Source: Streptomyces sp. V1I1
GTDB lineage: Bacteria > Actinomycetota > Actinomycetes > Streptomycetales > Streptomycetaceae
Direction of reading: 5' to 3'
NCBI RefSeq assembly: GCF_030817355.1
Contig: NZ_JAUSZH010000001.1
Coordinates: 744,001 to 808,000 of the forward strand
Length of the DNA: 64,000 nt
The notes under the pieces are model-generated. The model was given only the letters and a program-made list of their open reading frames with translations, searched no databases and was not told the DNA's origin. The first letter of the stretch is position 1. The number at the start of each line of letters is the position of its first letter. The translations under genes were made by a program, and so were the position numbers. Shown in pieces: positions 1-8,389 of the stretch.

Positions 1-144
1 GCAGAGCAGCGCATCGGGGAAGTTGATGTTCGCGGCACGGACCCTCAGCAGCAACTGCCCCTCGCCCGGCGTGGGCCGCTCCACCTCTTCGAGCCGCATC
101 ACCTCGCTCGGCTCGCCGTTCCGGTGCACTCGCCATGCCTGCAT
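1..144 (-). CDS. NADPH:quinone oxidoreductase family protein, N-terminus only (runs off the left edge)
   Basis: The reverse strand reads from an ATG at 144 into the N-terminus of a medium-chain dehydrogenase/reductase: MQAWRVHRNGEPSEVMRL, then a region containing PGEGQLLLRVRAANINFPD. The pattern 'vRaa.iNf.D' is typical of the GroES-like N-terminal domain of zinc-free quinone oxidoreductases. A GGAGGG ribosome binding site lies about 9 nt upstream of the ATG. Only 48 residues are visible, so the cofactor domain cannot be inspected. The start lies 83 bp beyond the stop of the next gene, the Xre-cupin regulator, on the same strand. The family is clear; the substrate is unknown. Confidence 0.75.
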   Translation of the reverse strand, partial: MQAWRVHRNGEPSEVMRLEEVERPTPGEGQLLLRVRAANINFPDALLC

Positions 145-226
145 TTCGGGGCCCTCCACAAACCGTAGGCAGTACCACGCTCAGTCGCATACTAAGCGGT
201 CGCTTGCCTGCTCGGGAAGACCTCTC

Positions 227-811
227 TCAGCCACGTTTGGGCCTGGCCCGCACATGCATCCGTTCGCCCTGCGGGCCGAACAGGCTCAGAAACTCCACCG
301 GCCCCTCGTCCGTCGGGCCGAACCAGTGCGGCACACGGGTGTCGAACTCCGCCGCCTCGCCGGCGCCGAGCACCACATCGTGGTCGCCGAGCAGCAGCCG
401 CAGCCGGCCGGACAGGACGTACAGCCATTCGTACCCCTCGTGCGTGCGCGGCTCCGGCTCGCCACTGCCGGGTTGCTGCACCACCTTGTACGCCTGGAGG
501 CCGCCCGGCTGCCGGGTGAGCGGCAGCATCGTCCTGCCGTGCCGGACGATCGGCTTCGACCGCACCCGCGGATCACCGACCGGCGGCGCGCCGACCAGCT
601 CGTCGAGCGGCACCTGGTGAGCCCGGGCAATGGGCAGCAGCAGTTCCAGGCTCGGCTTGCGCCGCCCCGACTCCAGCCGGGACAGGGTGCTCACGGAGAT
701 CCCGGTCACCTCCGAGAGCGCACCGAGCGTGGCTCCGCGCTCCCTTCTGATTCTGCGGAGCCGCGGCCCCACCTCGTCCAGTACGGCGTCCAGCCGTGCG
801 TCGTCGTCCAT
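227..811 (-). CDS. Xre-family regulator with C-terminal cupin domain
   Basis: This 194-aa protein has an Xre helix-turn-helix at about residues 14-70 (core motif ALSEVTGISVSTLSRLESG) and a cupin_2 beta-barrel at about 110-180 (EGYEWLYVLSGRLRLLLGD, then a VPHWF segment). The fold is that of one-component regulators that sense a small ligand in the cupin pocket. It faces, across 80 bp, a decayed FAD/NAD(P) oxidoreductase at 892-1077. In many actinomycetes this regulator type sits next to a thioredoxin-reductase-like gene, so the original target may have been lost here. The ATG start is the only good one in frame before the promoter region. Confidence 0.88.
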   Translation of the reverse strand: MDDDARLDAVLDEVGPRLRRIRRERGATLGALSEVTGISVSTLSRLESGRRKPSLELLLPIARAHQVPLDELVGAPPVGDPRVRSKPIVRHGRTMLPLTRQPGGLQAYKVVQQPGSGEPEPRTHEGYEWLYVLSGRLRLLLGDHDVVLGAGEAAEFDTRVPHWFGPTDEGPVEFLSLFGPQGERMHVRARPKRG

Positions 812-891
812 GGATCTATTTGCCTAAACGGCAACGTGGTTTGTCAATCCCGCCGGCCCGGAGCGGCGGTCGGTGTCGGAGGTGGTCACAG

Positions 892-1077
892 ATGTACGAC
901 GTAGTGGTGATCGGCGGCTGAACCGCGGGCCTGAGCGCGGCACTGATTCCGGGGCGCTCGCGACGCCGCGTCCTGGTGGTGGACGCGGGCGAGCCCCGCA
1001 ACCCGCCGACCGCGCACACGCACGGCTATCTGTCGCGGGACGGGATTGGCCCGGCGGTGCGCGGCGCGGGGGCGTGA
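892..1077 (+). pseudogene. Remnant of an FAD/NAD(P)-dependent oxidoreductase (thioredoxin reductase-like)
   Basis: Reading from ATG 892 gives MYDVVVIGG, then a TGA stop, then in the same frame TAGLSAALIPGRSRRRVLVV and DAGEPRNPPTAHTHGYLSRDG before a final stop at 1075-1077. This is the N-terminal Rossmann FAD-binding motif (GGGPAGLSAA in intact relatives) with the third glycine codon turned into a stop. About 60 codons remain of a family normally about 300 residues long; nothing recognisable follows. The piece lies divergent from the Xre-cupin gene, as the intact pair does elsewhere. It is nonfunctional by sequence unless the base at the stop is a sequencing error, and the truncation argues against that. 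Confidence 0.75.
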
Positions 1078-1158
1078 GGGGTGTGCGGCGCGGGGCCGCC
1101 GGGCGCGGGCCGGTGCCGCGGGTGCGGGGCGTGCAGCGTCGCGCGGCCGACGGCCCGC

Positions 1159-2457
1159 TCAGGCGTCCCCGCGGGCGAGGGCGAGCAGCCGGTCCAGCAC
1201 GCGGGAACCGCTCGCCCGCACCCCGTCGTGCTCGTACTCGTCGGTGACCCAGGTGCGCAGTCCGCGGATGGTGCGGGCGGTGCGCAGCGAGTGCTCCGTG
1301 TCGACGTACATGTCGTCGTGGTAGACGGCCGCGGCGACCGGAACCTCGTTGGCGGCGAGCCTGGCGGGGTCGTACAGCGGGGTCCAGTCGGTGCGGGCGG
1401 CCAGCAGTTCAGCGATCTCGCGCAGCGGACGCAGCACGGGGTCCACCTCGAAGTGCCAGGGGTGGACGGTCTCCCCGGTGAACAGCAGCGGCCCGTCGCC
1501 AGCCAACGTCTTCGCCGCGTCGAACTGCGGGAATTCGGCGCGTACCCGCTCGGCGGCCCAGGCGGTCGGCTGTGCGCCCTGGGCGTAGATCGCCTCGTGC
1601 AGCACGGCGTACAGCGGGTGTGCCGCGTGCGAGAGGGTGGCGAGCATGCCCTGCTGGAAGGCGTCGGAGAGTTCGTGGCCCTGTCCCGTACGGACGAAGG
1701 CGTCTTCGAGCAGATAGTGCAGCTGGTGGCTGCCGTCGCCGCCGCCGAGCAGGATCCCGAGGGACTGGAAGGCCTCGGGCGTGAGGGTGTAGCCGCCGGG
1801 CAGCACGGGCCGGTACTCGGCGAGGTGCTCGGCGATGCGGCGGGCCCGTCGCACATCCTGCGGATAGCGGTCGTAGTGCGCCTCGACCTTGCGCTGAATG
1901 CGGGGGTACGCGGCCCGGTAGACGTCATCGGCGGGGGCGTCCAGGGCGGGCAGACCGCCGGTGACGATCACCGTGCGCAGTCCCTCGGGGGCGGTGGAGA
2001 GATAGTGCGTGGCGCAGAATCCGCCGAAGCTCTGGCCGAGGACGGTCCAGGGCGCGCCGCCGGTGACCTGCTGTCTGATGGTCTCGCAGTCGCGCACGAT
2101 GCTGTCGGCGCGGAAGTGGGCGAGGTGCTCGGCCTGGGCCTGTGGTCCGCCGCGCAGCGGCAGGGTCTGCCGGTTCTGGGGTGTGGAGCGGCCGGTGCCG
2201 CGCTGGTCGAGGAGCAGTACGCGGTACTCCTGCACCGCCCGCCCCAGCCATGCCTGCTTGCCGATGAAGCGGCGGGCGCCGAAGCCGGGGCCGCCCTCCA
2301 GATAGACCAGCCAGGGCAGATCCGCGCCCGCCCGCGCGCTGGAGACGACCTCGCGGCCGTAGATCTCCAGTTGCTCCCCTGTCGGGTCGGCGTGATCGAG
2401 CGGGACGGTGAAACGCCGGTCCTTGAGGACGACTCCCGGTTGGCGATAGCTGGTCAA
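1159..2457 (-). CDS. Alpha/beta hydrolase, proline iminopeptidase-like (S33)
   Basis: The alpha/beta hydrolase fold has the S33 hallmarks: oxyanion motif EGGPGFG near residue 54, DQRGTGRS near 84, nucleophile elbow GQSFGG (Ser143) and a C-terminal YHDDMYVD region carrying the expected acid/His. These enzymes release N-terminal proline or similar residues; no signal peptide is seen, so it is probably cytoplasmic. I place the start at TTG 2457 (432 aa) because AGGAG stands 5 nt upstream. The longer ATG at 2493 would lie inside the strong hairpin 2481-2514 that ends the upstream cellulase transcript. Monocistronic on the reverse strand. Confidence 0.87.
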   Translation of the reverse strand: MTSYRQPGVVLKDRRFTVPLDHADPTGEQLEIYGREVVSSARAGADLPWLVYLEGGPGFGARRFIGKQAWLGRAVQEYRVLLLDQRGTGRSTPQNRQTLPLRGGPQAQAEHLAHFRADSIVRDCETIRQQVTGGAPWTVLGQSFGGFCATHYLSTAPEGLRTVIVTGGLPALDAPADDVYRAAYPRIQRKVEAHYDRYPQDVRRARRIAEHLAEYRPVLPGGYTLTPEAFQSLGILLGGGDGSHQLHYLLEDAFVRTGQGHELSDAFQQGMLATLSHAAHPLYAVLHEAIYAQGAQPTAWAAERVRAEFPQFDAAKTLAGDGPLLFTGETVHPWHFEVDPVLRPLREIAELLAARTDWTPLYDPARLAANEVPVAAAVYHDDMYVDTEHSLRTARTIRGLRTWVTDEYEHDGVRASGSRVLDRLLALARGDA

Positions 2458-2480
2458 TGCTGCTCCTGTCTCCGTGCGCC

Positions 2481-2514
2481 CCCGCCCGCCCATGGGATCA
2501 CACGGGCGGGCGGG
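2481..2514 (-). terminator. GC-rich hairpin downstream of the cellulase gene
   Basis: CCCGCCCGCCC (2481-2491) and GGGCGGGCGGG (2504-2514) form a perfect 11-bp stem with a 12-nt loop, 18 bp past the stop codon of the leftward cellulase gene. There is no U-tract, as is common for actinomycete terminators. Confidence 0.6.
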
Positions 2515-2532
2515 AGACGTACGGAACCGGGT

Positions 2533-4017
2533 TCAGCTCGTCGGGAAGTCGTCCGGGGTCCTGGCGCGGTCACGGACCCAGACGCCGGCAGGCTTGAGCG
2601 GCCCGGTGCCGGTCCAGGGACCGTTGTTGTCGCAGGTGCCGCCCTTGAAGACGGCGCCGGAGCGGCTGTCGTCGGAGTAGTTCCAGTTGGACCAGCTGAT
2701 CTTCTTGCTCGCCATCAGATCGATGTACTGCTGGGCTCTGGTGAAGTTGTTGCCGCCGTCGCCGGATGCGGTCTGGGTGCCGAACTCGGTGACGAACATG
2801 GGGAGTTTGTCGGCGGCACGGGAGAGGGTGTTGAGGTATTCGGTGCCGTGCGATGCCGCGTAGAAGTGGAACGTGTACATGATGTTGGACGCGTTGACCG
2901 GGCTGTTCACGATCTCGGTCTCGTCCGAGTCCTCGGAGACGCCGAGGGAGGACCAGGCACGGGTGCCGACGAGGACGGGCGTGTCCGGGTCGTTCTGCCG
3001 GATGACCGGGATGAGCTGCTCGGCGTAGCTCTTGATCTTCGACCAGCTCACGCCGCTGGGCTCATTGGCGATCTCGTAGAGCAGGTTGTTCTTGTTGGCG
3101 TGACGCTGCGCGATTTCGGTGAAGAAGGTCTTGGCGCGGGAGAGGTTGTAGTTCGGGTCGCCGGGGCTGAGCATGTGCCAGTCGACGATCGCGTACATGC
3201 CGCGCGCGGTTGCCTGCTCGATGATCGAGTGGACCAGGTCGGTGAACTTGCGCGGGTTGGTCTCGTAGCCCCCCTCCTGGATGTACATGGAGATGCGCAG
3301 GACATCGGCGTTCCAGTCGGTGGCCAGGGCGTCGAGCGAGCCCGAGGTCACGCACTGGCTGTACCACTGAAGTCCGTGGGTGCTCATGCCGCGCAGCTGG
3401 ATGGGCTTGCCGTACTGGTTGCACAGCTTGGTACCGCACACCTTGAGCTGCCCGTTGATCTCGACGGGGGACTTGCCGCCGGGGGCGGGGCCGCCTGCGT
3501 CGATCGCGAGATGGTCCACGTTGGGGCCGCCATTGGCGGTGGTGGCGGTGGCCCGGACGGTGTTGGCGCCGGCCTTGAGATTCGCGGTGATGGTGGTCGT
3601 CGTCCAGGTGGTCCAGGCGCCGGTGCCGGGGAAGGCGCGGGATGTGGCCGCGGCGGCGCCGTTGACGGTGATGTCCATCGCACGGTTGGTGGTGGTGCCG
3701 TTGGCGTAGCGGATGGTGAGCGACGCGCTGCCCGCCTGGGCGGCGTTCACCGTCCACTGGACGTAACTGCCAGTGTTGTTGTTGTAGTTGACGAAGCCGG
3801 TGCCGGTGAAGCCGGTGTGGTTGGACTCCACGACTCCTTGCGAGATGACCGCGTTCTCGGCCTCGTGGGTGACGGCAGCGGCGGGGGCTGCCGCCGGGGC
3901 ATCGGACGCTGTGGGGGCGGCCGGGGCGGTGGGTGCCGCGGTGAGGCCGAGGAGCAGGGCGGCGCTGAGCGTGCCGACGCCGCCGAGCGAGCGTAACCAG
4001 AACCGTGCCGGTCTCAT
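2533..4017 (-). CDS. Secreted cellulase: CBM6/35-type module plus GH5
   Basis: Endo-beta-1,4-glucanase-type enzyme of 494 aa. Residues 1 to about 48 are a signal peptide plus Ala/Pro-rich leader (twin Arg absent, so probably Sec). Residues 50-175 form a CBM6/CBM35-like beta-sandwich (HEAENAVISQGVVESNHTGF; TGSYVQWTVN; NVDHLAID). A short linker leads to a GH5 domain (about 185-475) with RGMSTHGLQWY, the acid/base Glu319 in YEIANEPSG and the nucleophile Glu411 in FVTEFGTQ. All catalytic residues are present. The N-terminal position of the CBM and the GH5_2-like motifs suit cellulose or beta-mannan. It has its own promoter region with the palindrome at 4069-4081. Confidence 0.93.
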   Translation of the reverse strand: MRPARFWLRSLGGVGTLSAALLLGLTAAPTAPAAPTASDAPAAAPAAAVTHEAENAVISQGVVESNHTGFTGTGFVNYNNNTGSYVQWTVNAAQAGSASLTIRYANGTTTNRAMDITVNGAAAATSRAFPGTGAWTTWTTTTITANLKAGANTVRATATTANGGPNVDHLAIDAGGPAPGGKSPVEINGQLKVCGTKLCNQYGKPIQLRGMSTHGLQWYSQCVTSGSLDALATDWNADVLRISMYIQEGGYETNPRKFTDLVHSIIEQATARGMYAIVDWHMLSPGDPNYNLSRAKTFFTEIAQRHANKNNLLYEIANEPSGVSWSKIKSYAEQLIPVIRQNDPDTPVLVGTRAWSSLGVSEDSDETEIVNSPVNASNIMYTFHFYAASHGTEYLNTLSRAADKLPMFVTEFGTQTASGDGGNNFTRAQQYIDLMASKKISWSNWNYSDDSRSGAVFKGGTCDNNGPWTGTGPLKPAGVWVRDRARTPDDFPTS

Positions 4018-4068
4018 GGGGGTCTCCGTTGCCTGGGCTGGTGGTGCGGACTCACTTCAAGGACTGGA

Positions 4069-4081
4069 AGGAAACTTTCCT
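4069..4081. promoter_or_regulatory. Palindrome AGGAAACTTTCCT upstream of the cellulase
   Basis: The sequence is AGGAAA-C-TTTCCT, a perfect 6-bp inverted repeat around one base, 52 bp upstream of the cellulase ATG. Its position fits an operator near the promoter. I recall similar AGGAAAnTTTCCT boxes upstream of secreted carbohydrate-active enzymes in other streptomycetes, but could not check this. It differs from the CebR consensus TGGGAGCGCTCCCA. Confidence 0.5.
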
Positions 4082-4242
4082 AACCGGCTGGAATAGCAGC
4101 GTCGGCCCCGTCCCGCAAGGGGCATGACAAGAATGATCGGCGACGGCGGTGAGATCGGACGCGCCGTGCCGCCGTGGTGCTGAGGAGTGAACGCCCGCTC
4201 CGGGCAGGCGTGGCGAGGTGAGGACCACAACGTACGGAGCGC

Positions 4243-5526
4243 TTGCTGTCTGCGGCGTCGGCTACGGTGCTGGGTGTGGTGATCACCGGAGGGGACACAG
4301 CGGCGCCGGGGACCGCGCTGCTGATCGCGGCCGCGCCGGTCGGCAAGGGGCGTCTGATCGACGCGAGTTCCGTGCTGCCCGCGCTCGCGGCCGTCCCGCC
4401 CAGCGCGCTGACCGGCACCCCGGCCGCGACGGTGATCGAGCTCGCCGATCCGCTCGACCCGCAGACCGTCCTGACCCGGATCCGGGCGACGGCGGCCGCG
4501 GAGGGGCCGCTGTTCCTGTATATCGCCGGCCAGCTCCAACTCGACCGTAAGCAGCGGCTGCTGCATCTCGGGCTCGCCCGCACCACGCCGACGACCATGC
4601 GTTACACGGCGCTCCCCTGGCACTGGCTGATCGCCGAAACGGCGATCCGGCCCCCCGGCACCACGACCGTGGTAGTCGACCTGGTCGCCGACGCCGAGGC
4701 GTGGCAACAGGTCGCGTCGCAGGGCCTCGCCCTGGGGCGCGGCACCCGTCTGTACGGGCGCGTCGCCCCGGCACCGCAGCGGCGGGGCTCGGCGACGCCC
4801 GACTATCTGAAGGCGTGCGCCGCGATCTGGCGCAGTGGAGCACGGCCGGACCTGGCCGCGCTGCACGAACAGGCCGCGGCGCGGGCCGGCGGCGATGAGG
4901 CGCTGCTGCTGACGGCCGGCACGCCCGCGGCCGAACAGCAGGCGGCGGCCGCCTGGAGACCGGCTACGCAGGTCGCGGCCCCGCGGGTCGCACCCCCGCA
5001 GGCCGCGAACGCCCCGAGCCCGGTTACGCAGGTCGCGGTCACGCGGCAGGCCACGACCCCGCGGGTCGCGACCGCACAAGCCCTCCCCTCGCCCGACGAC
5101 CCGCATCCGGCGATCCTCGCTGCCGCGCAGGCCGGGCGGCACAGCGAGGCCGCCGCCGCTGCCGCCGCCTGGGAGCAGCAGGAGCTGCGGACCCACGGCC
5201 CCGGATCGGTGCAGGCGATCCACTGGCTGGAAGTACGCGCCGATCTCGCCCGGCTCGCCCGGGATCCGGGCCTCAGCTGCCAGCTGTGGATGGCCGCCGC
5301 CGAAGCGCGGCTGACGCGTCGGCAGGCCCCGGACGACCCGGACGTCGAAGGCGCGGTCGACCGCGCCCATCACCAGTGGGAGCAGATCCGGGACCTGCCG
5401 CGGGCGCGGGCGCTCGCGCCGAGTCTCGTCAGGCTGCGCCGCAGCGTTCCCGGCCGTCAGCGCGGGGCGCTGCAAGTGTTGCAACGGCGGCTGGAAAGCC
5501 TGCACTCGGGGGGCCGCCCGGCCTAG
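4243..5526 (+). CDS. Conserved Streptomyces protein with possible degenerate caspase-like domain and TPR-like C-terminus
   Basis: 427 aa at most; the start is uncertain (GTG codons at 4267 or 4276 also precede VVITGGDTAAPG). I recognise no named family. The N-terminal 200 residues alternate beta strands and helices. LFLYIAGQLQLDRKQRLL and TTTVVVDLVADAEAW occupy the places where caspase-like (peptidase C14) proteins carry the catalytic GHG and DxCxSG motifs, but neither His nor Cys is present. A Pro/Ala/Thr-rich linker with repeated 'TQVA.PR VA' units (about 245-285) follows, then an alanine-rich helical C-terminus resembling TPRs. The caspase reading is inference; an inactive scaffold or effector partner is possible. 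Confidence 0.6.
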   Translation: MLSAASATVLGVVITGGDTAAPGTALLIAAAPVGKGRLIDASSVLPALAAVPPSALTGTPAATVIELADPLDPQTVLTRIRATAAAEGPLFLYIAGQLQLDRKQRLLHLGLARTTPTTMRYTALPWHWLIAETAIRPPGTTTVVVDLVADAEAWQQVASQGLALGRGTRLYGRVAPAPQRRGSATPDYLKACAAIWRSGARPDLAALHEQAAARAGGDEALLLTAGTPAAEQQAAAAWRPATQVAAPRVAPPQAANAPSPVTQVAVTRQATTPRVATAQALPSPDDPHPAILAAAQAGRHSEAAAAAAAWEQQELRTHGPGSVQAIHWLEVRADLARLARDPGLSCQLWMAAAEARLTRRQAPDDPDVEGAVDRAHHQWEQIRDLPRARALAPSLVRLRRSVPGRQRGALQVLQRRLESLHSGGRPA

Positions 5527-5990
5527 CTACGCGCCTGTGGACCGAAGCCGAACGCCTCACTGGCGTCGCCCTGCCCGCAGCCGTTGTCTGAGGCGACCCC
5601 ACAGGTGCCAGTACGCAGGCGCTGCTCCAGCTCAGCGCCGCCACCCTCCCCGCGGCCTGGCCCGTGCCCCGTCTCGCCCCCTCCGCACAGGCAATGCTCC
5701 GACGAAAACTCTGCTCGATCGGGGGAGCCCGTACCCCGTTCGCACCATCAGTGGGCCGCAGCTTAAGCACTGGCCAAGGCTCGCGGTCATCGCGGCCCCA
5801 GAGCTGCTGCCCCCGGGCAGTACATGCTCGGCATCCCGGCGAATTGCCGGTCCGCACCTGCCCGCCCTACGAGTCGGCCGGGGCACGGCACGCTGCCCGG
5901 CTCGGCATGCGGCGTGCGGCCTGCCGGAGCACCCTGGTCCTGGAGCTGCCTGTCCCCCCGGCCGGCAGCCGGGCAGGAAAGGGTTGGCAG
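5527..5990. other. 464-bp stretch without a supported gene
   Basis: Several open frames cross this stretch on both strands, but they are Arg/Pro/Ser-rich, mutually overlapping, and lack ribosome binding sites or recognisable motifs. I see no repeat or strong hairpin. It separates the caspase-like gene from the small monooxygenase-like gene. Confidence 0.5.
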
Positions 5991-6290
5991 ATGTTCGCGA
6001 GGCTGAGCACCTATGAGGGGTCACCAGTTCCTGCGGAGGGAGACCTGACCGCGAACTGGGAGGCGATTCTCAATCAGATCCAGGAAGTTCCCGGCTTCCG
6101 TGGCGTGTTCTACCTCGTTGACCGAGCCTCCGGGAAGGCCAAGTCGCTGACCTTGTGGGATGACAAGCAGGCCATGCAGGCCAGCGAGGACCGGGGAACC
6201 CGGCTCCGCGAGGAAGTCGCACACCGGGAAGGCCAACAGGTTGTCTCGGTCGAACGCTTCGAGGTGGGATTCAGTCACGTGGAGCCGTAA
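5991..6290 (+). CDS. Small ABM-like (antibiotic biosynthesis monooxygenase fold) protein
   Basis: 99 aa from ATG 5991, preceded by AGGAAAGGG. The sequence MFARLSTYEGSP, the IQEVPGFRGVFYLVDRAS segment and the KSLTLWDDKQAMQASED segment match the dimeric alpha/beta-barrel (ABM/stress-responsive) fold: beta strand, helix with a conserved pattern 'PGFrG.fyl.D...gk..sltlWdd..al.as'. Members include cofactor-free monooxygenases and heme-degrading enzymes, but most short ones are uncharacterised. The longer open frame from 5664 is a shadow extension with non-coding composition. No operon partner is evident. Confidence 0.75.
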   Translation: MFARLSTYEGSPVPAEGDLTANWEAILNQIQEVPGFRGVFYLVDRASGKAKSLTLWDDKQAMQASEDRGTRLREEVAHREGQQVVSVERFEVGFSHVEP

Positions 6291-6600
6291 CAGAACGACA
6301 GCCGTTCAGCCCTCGGCCGACAGGTCAGACAGCCGCTGCACAGCAGGGTTCTCACCCCTCATCGCACTGCCGGCGGGAACCTACACAGCAAGGATCAGGA
6401 CGCAGCGGCGCGCCGGACCCTGGACGTCGTCGCACGTCATGGATGCTCGCTCATCGGGTATACGAGTGCCTGGATCCGTTTTCGATCGCGGCCGAGATGG
6501 GTTCCTCCGGCTTGCTGACGCACCCCGGGGAGCGGTGTTGAGCCATTCGTGTTGTGATCGATGGCGGAGGACACAACGCTGAAGAGGCCAGGAGGAAATC
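6291..6600. other. 310-bp intergenic region before the CBS gene
   Basis: No open frame with coding character. The last 20 bp contain an AGGAGG ribosome binding site for the CBS-domain gene. I see no clear operator palindrome. Confidence 0.45.
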
Positions 6601-7059
6601 ATGGCTGAGAAGCTGCGAGCCCGAGACATCATGTCCGGCAGCGTGCAGTGCGTCGGTGCGCACCAGTCGCTGTTCGAGGCGGCGAAGATGATGCGCGATC
6701 TGGACGTCGGTTGCCTGCCCATCTGCGGCGACAACAACAAGCTCACAGGCTTGATCACCGACCGTGACATTGTCGTCAAGTGCTGCGCCGAAGGCGTCGA
6801 CCCGGCGACCGTGCAGGCCGGCTCCCTCAATGCCAAGGTGCACTGGATCGATGCCGAAGCGGACGCCACCGAGGTCCTGACGACCATGGAGGAACACCAG
6901 ATCAAGCGGCTGCCGGTGATCGACGTCCAAGGTGGCCACCGTCTGGTCGGCATGATCACGGAGGCCAATCTCGCGAAGAACCTGAGCGACGAACAAATCG
7001 CGGAGTTTGCGAGCCGCGTGTACTCGACTGCTCGGATGTCTGGTCAGTCCGGAGGCTGA
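6601..7059 (+). CDS. CBS-pair domain protein
   Basis: 152 aa consisting of little more than two CBS motifs. CBS1 (about 8-65) has RARDIMSGSVQCVGAHQSL and GLITDRDIV; CBS2 (about 72-135) ends in IKRLPVIDVQG and LVGMITEANLAKNL. Such stand-alone pairs bind adenosine nucleotides or NAD(H) and often act as energy or redox sensors. ATG 6601 follows AGGAGGAAATC, an excellent ribosome binding site. The PxD/TDRDI pattern is intact, so ligand binding is plausible. No adjacent partner suggests its target. Confidence 0.92.
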   Translation: MAEKLRARDIMSGSVQCVGAHQSLFEAAKMMRDLDVGCLPICGDNNKLTGLITDRDIVVKCCAEGVDPATVQAGSLNAKVHWIDAEADATEVLTTMEEHQIKRLPVIDVQGGHRLVGMITEANLAKNLSDEQIAEFASRVYSTARMSGQSGG

Positions 7060-7285
7060 GGCGACTCTCCGACTGGCGTTCTGCTCGACGATCGCTGCCG
7101 ACGCGTCCACTCAGCAGCCTGCATCTCCCGCAGGCGTGAGTGGACCCCTGCCTGCTTGATTACGAGATCGCCATCCGTGATCCCGGGGGCGTGGCAATAG
7201 TGCAGCAACGGCCTGATGTGCCGGTGTCGTCCGCTCGGTGTTCCTACGCCGAGATCGGCGAGGCCTCTCGGGACCTCAGTGACGG

Positions 7286-7822
7286 CTACCAGTCCTTCTC
7301 GATGCCACCCATCTTGGCGCCGGCGAGGACGCTCACGCGGCCCGTGTCGTCGTACACGTCCTGACGCCACTTGGCGAACGCATCAGCCACCCGCTGCATG
7401 TCCTCAGACGTTCCGGAGCCCGCCTGCATCCTGATCTCCGCCTCATTGGTGTCCCCCACCTTGCGGATGATGACCTTGCCGGCCATCGGAGCCACTACGT
7501 CGTCGGTCCTGACGCTGTTCGAGGCGAGGTAGTCGCGGAAGTCGGCCTTCGCGTCGTACCAGCCCGCCATCTCCTCCTCGGATGTCAGAACCGGCTCGCC
7601 GTCGCCCTCGGTCGTCAGATCGGGCTGTTCCGCTCCGGACTCGTCGGTCGTCTCATCCGTGCTCCCCTCGGCCGCTCCCGACCGCCCCTGGACGCCACCG
7701 TCGTCGGCCACCACTGCACCCGGCTCCGGCCGCTCCTGTCCGCACGACACCAACAGCCCACAGCAGAGCAGGACCACCGCTGTCACGGCACCCGCGCGGC
7801 GCACACCTTGGCCCCTCGTCAT
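7286..7822 (-). CDS. Putative lipoprotein
   Basis: 178 aa from ATG 7822 (GGGGGAG about 8 nt upstream). Residues 1-30 form a lipoprotein signal: basic MTRGQGVRRAG, a hydrophobic run, and lipobox LLVSC. A low-complexity acidic Ser/Thr/Glu linker follows, then a compact domain of about 100 aa with LTSEEEMAGWYDAKADFRDY, DDVVAPMAGKVIIRKVGDT and DMQRVADAFAKWRQDVYDDT. I do not recognise the family. It is expected to be anchored to the outer face of the membrane. A longer in-frame start at 8005 is rejected because that extension has shadow composition. Confidence 0.75.
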   Translation of the reverse strand: MTRGQGVRRAGAVTAVVLLCCGLLVSCGQERPEPGAVVADDGGVQGRSGAAEGSTDETTDESGAEQPDLTTEGDGEPVLTSEEEMAGWYDAKADFRDYLASNSVRTDDVVAPMAGKVIIRKVGDTNEAEIRMQAGSGTSEDMQRVADAFAKWRQDVYDDTGRVSVLAGAKMGGIEKDW

Positions 7823-7919
7823 CAAGACTCTCCCCCATTCACTTACTGTTCCCCGCAGTCCAGATGCGTACAGCGCCGGTTCCGTTCCACGCGCGGGCCG
7901 AGGCCACTGATGAAGGCAC

Positions 7920-8261
7920 TCAGTGGACGACGGTGTAGCTGCGCCACGAGGGGGCGCGTGGCGCGATTCGGTCGGACGTCGTCGTCGCCAGATACGTCGT
8001 CTCATCCCCGGAACAGTCGCGGTTGGGATACAGGACGATGTCGACCAGCGTGTTGTTGGTGACCTCAGTCGCGCCGGTGGACCCGAGTCGGTGGCAGCCC
8101 TTGACCGAGGGGTTGGACACCATCACGTGGCGGTCCCCCTCGGTCTGGTAAGAGATGGTGCCCACCGCGTCGCGGCCGAGGCCGGAGCAGCCCGCAACGG
8201 CGATGGACAGGAGCGCTGCCCCGGCGACAACGCCGAGGCGCCGGTGATCGGTCACGGACAT
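7920..8261 (-). CDS. Small lipoprotein
   Basis: 113 aa from ATG 8261. MSVTDHRRLGVV, the hydrophobic AGAALLSIAVAGC lipobox and a mature part of about 90 residues with two further cysteines (KGCHRLGSTGATEVTNNT; YPNRDCSGDETTYL) that could form a disulfide. The C-terminus 'APRATSWRSYTV'-like pattern (APRAPSWRSYTVVH) resembles small Streptomyces secreted proteins with a beta-sandwich prediction. Function unknown. It lies 97 bp upstream of the other lipoprotein gene on the same strand and could share its transcript. Confidence 0.72.
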   Translation of the reverse strand: MSVTDHRRLGVVAGAALLSIAVAGCSGLGRDAVGTISYQTEGDRHVMVSNPSVKGCHRLGSTGATEVTNNTLVDIVLYPNRDCSGDETTYLATTTSDRIAPRAPSWRSYTVVH

Positions 8262-8389
8262 GGGCAGTCCCCGTCTGTGCGGAAAGTCCTGGTGGAGGCC
8301 ACCCTGCCGGGTTCCCGGCGGGGCGGCATCCGGTGAGCGGCCGGCCGGGCTACAGCGCCGTCGCGGCCGACTCACCTTCGGTGTGGTGC

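Noticed and set aside
1081..3996. 971-codon forward frame across the S33 peptidase and cellulase
   Set aside because: It spans two well-supported reverse genes and a terminator, with Gly/Ala/Val-rich shadow composition.
4057..5505. 482-codon reverse frame opposite the caspase-like gene
   Set aside because: Composition (Arg/Gly/Gln-rich) and lack of motifs point to a shadow. The forward frame has ordered alpha/beta segments.
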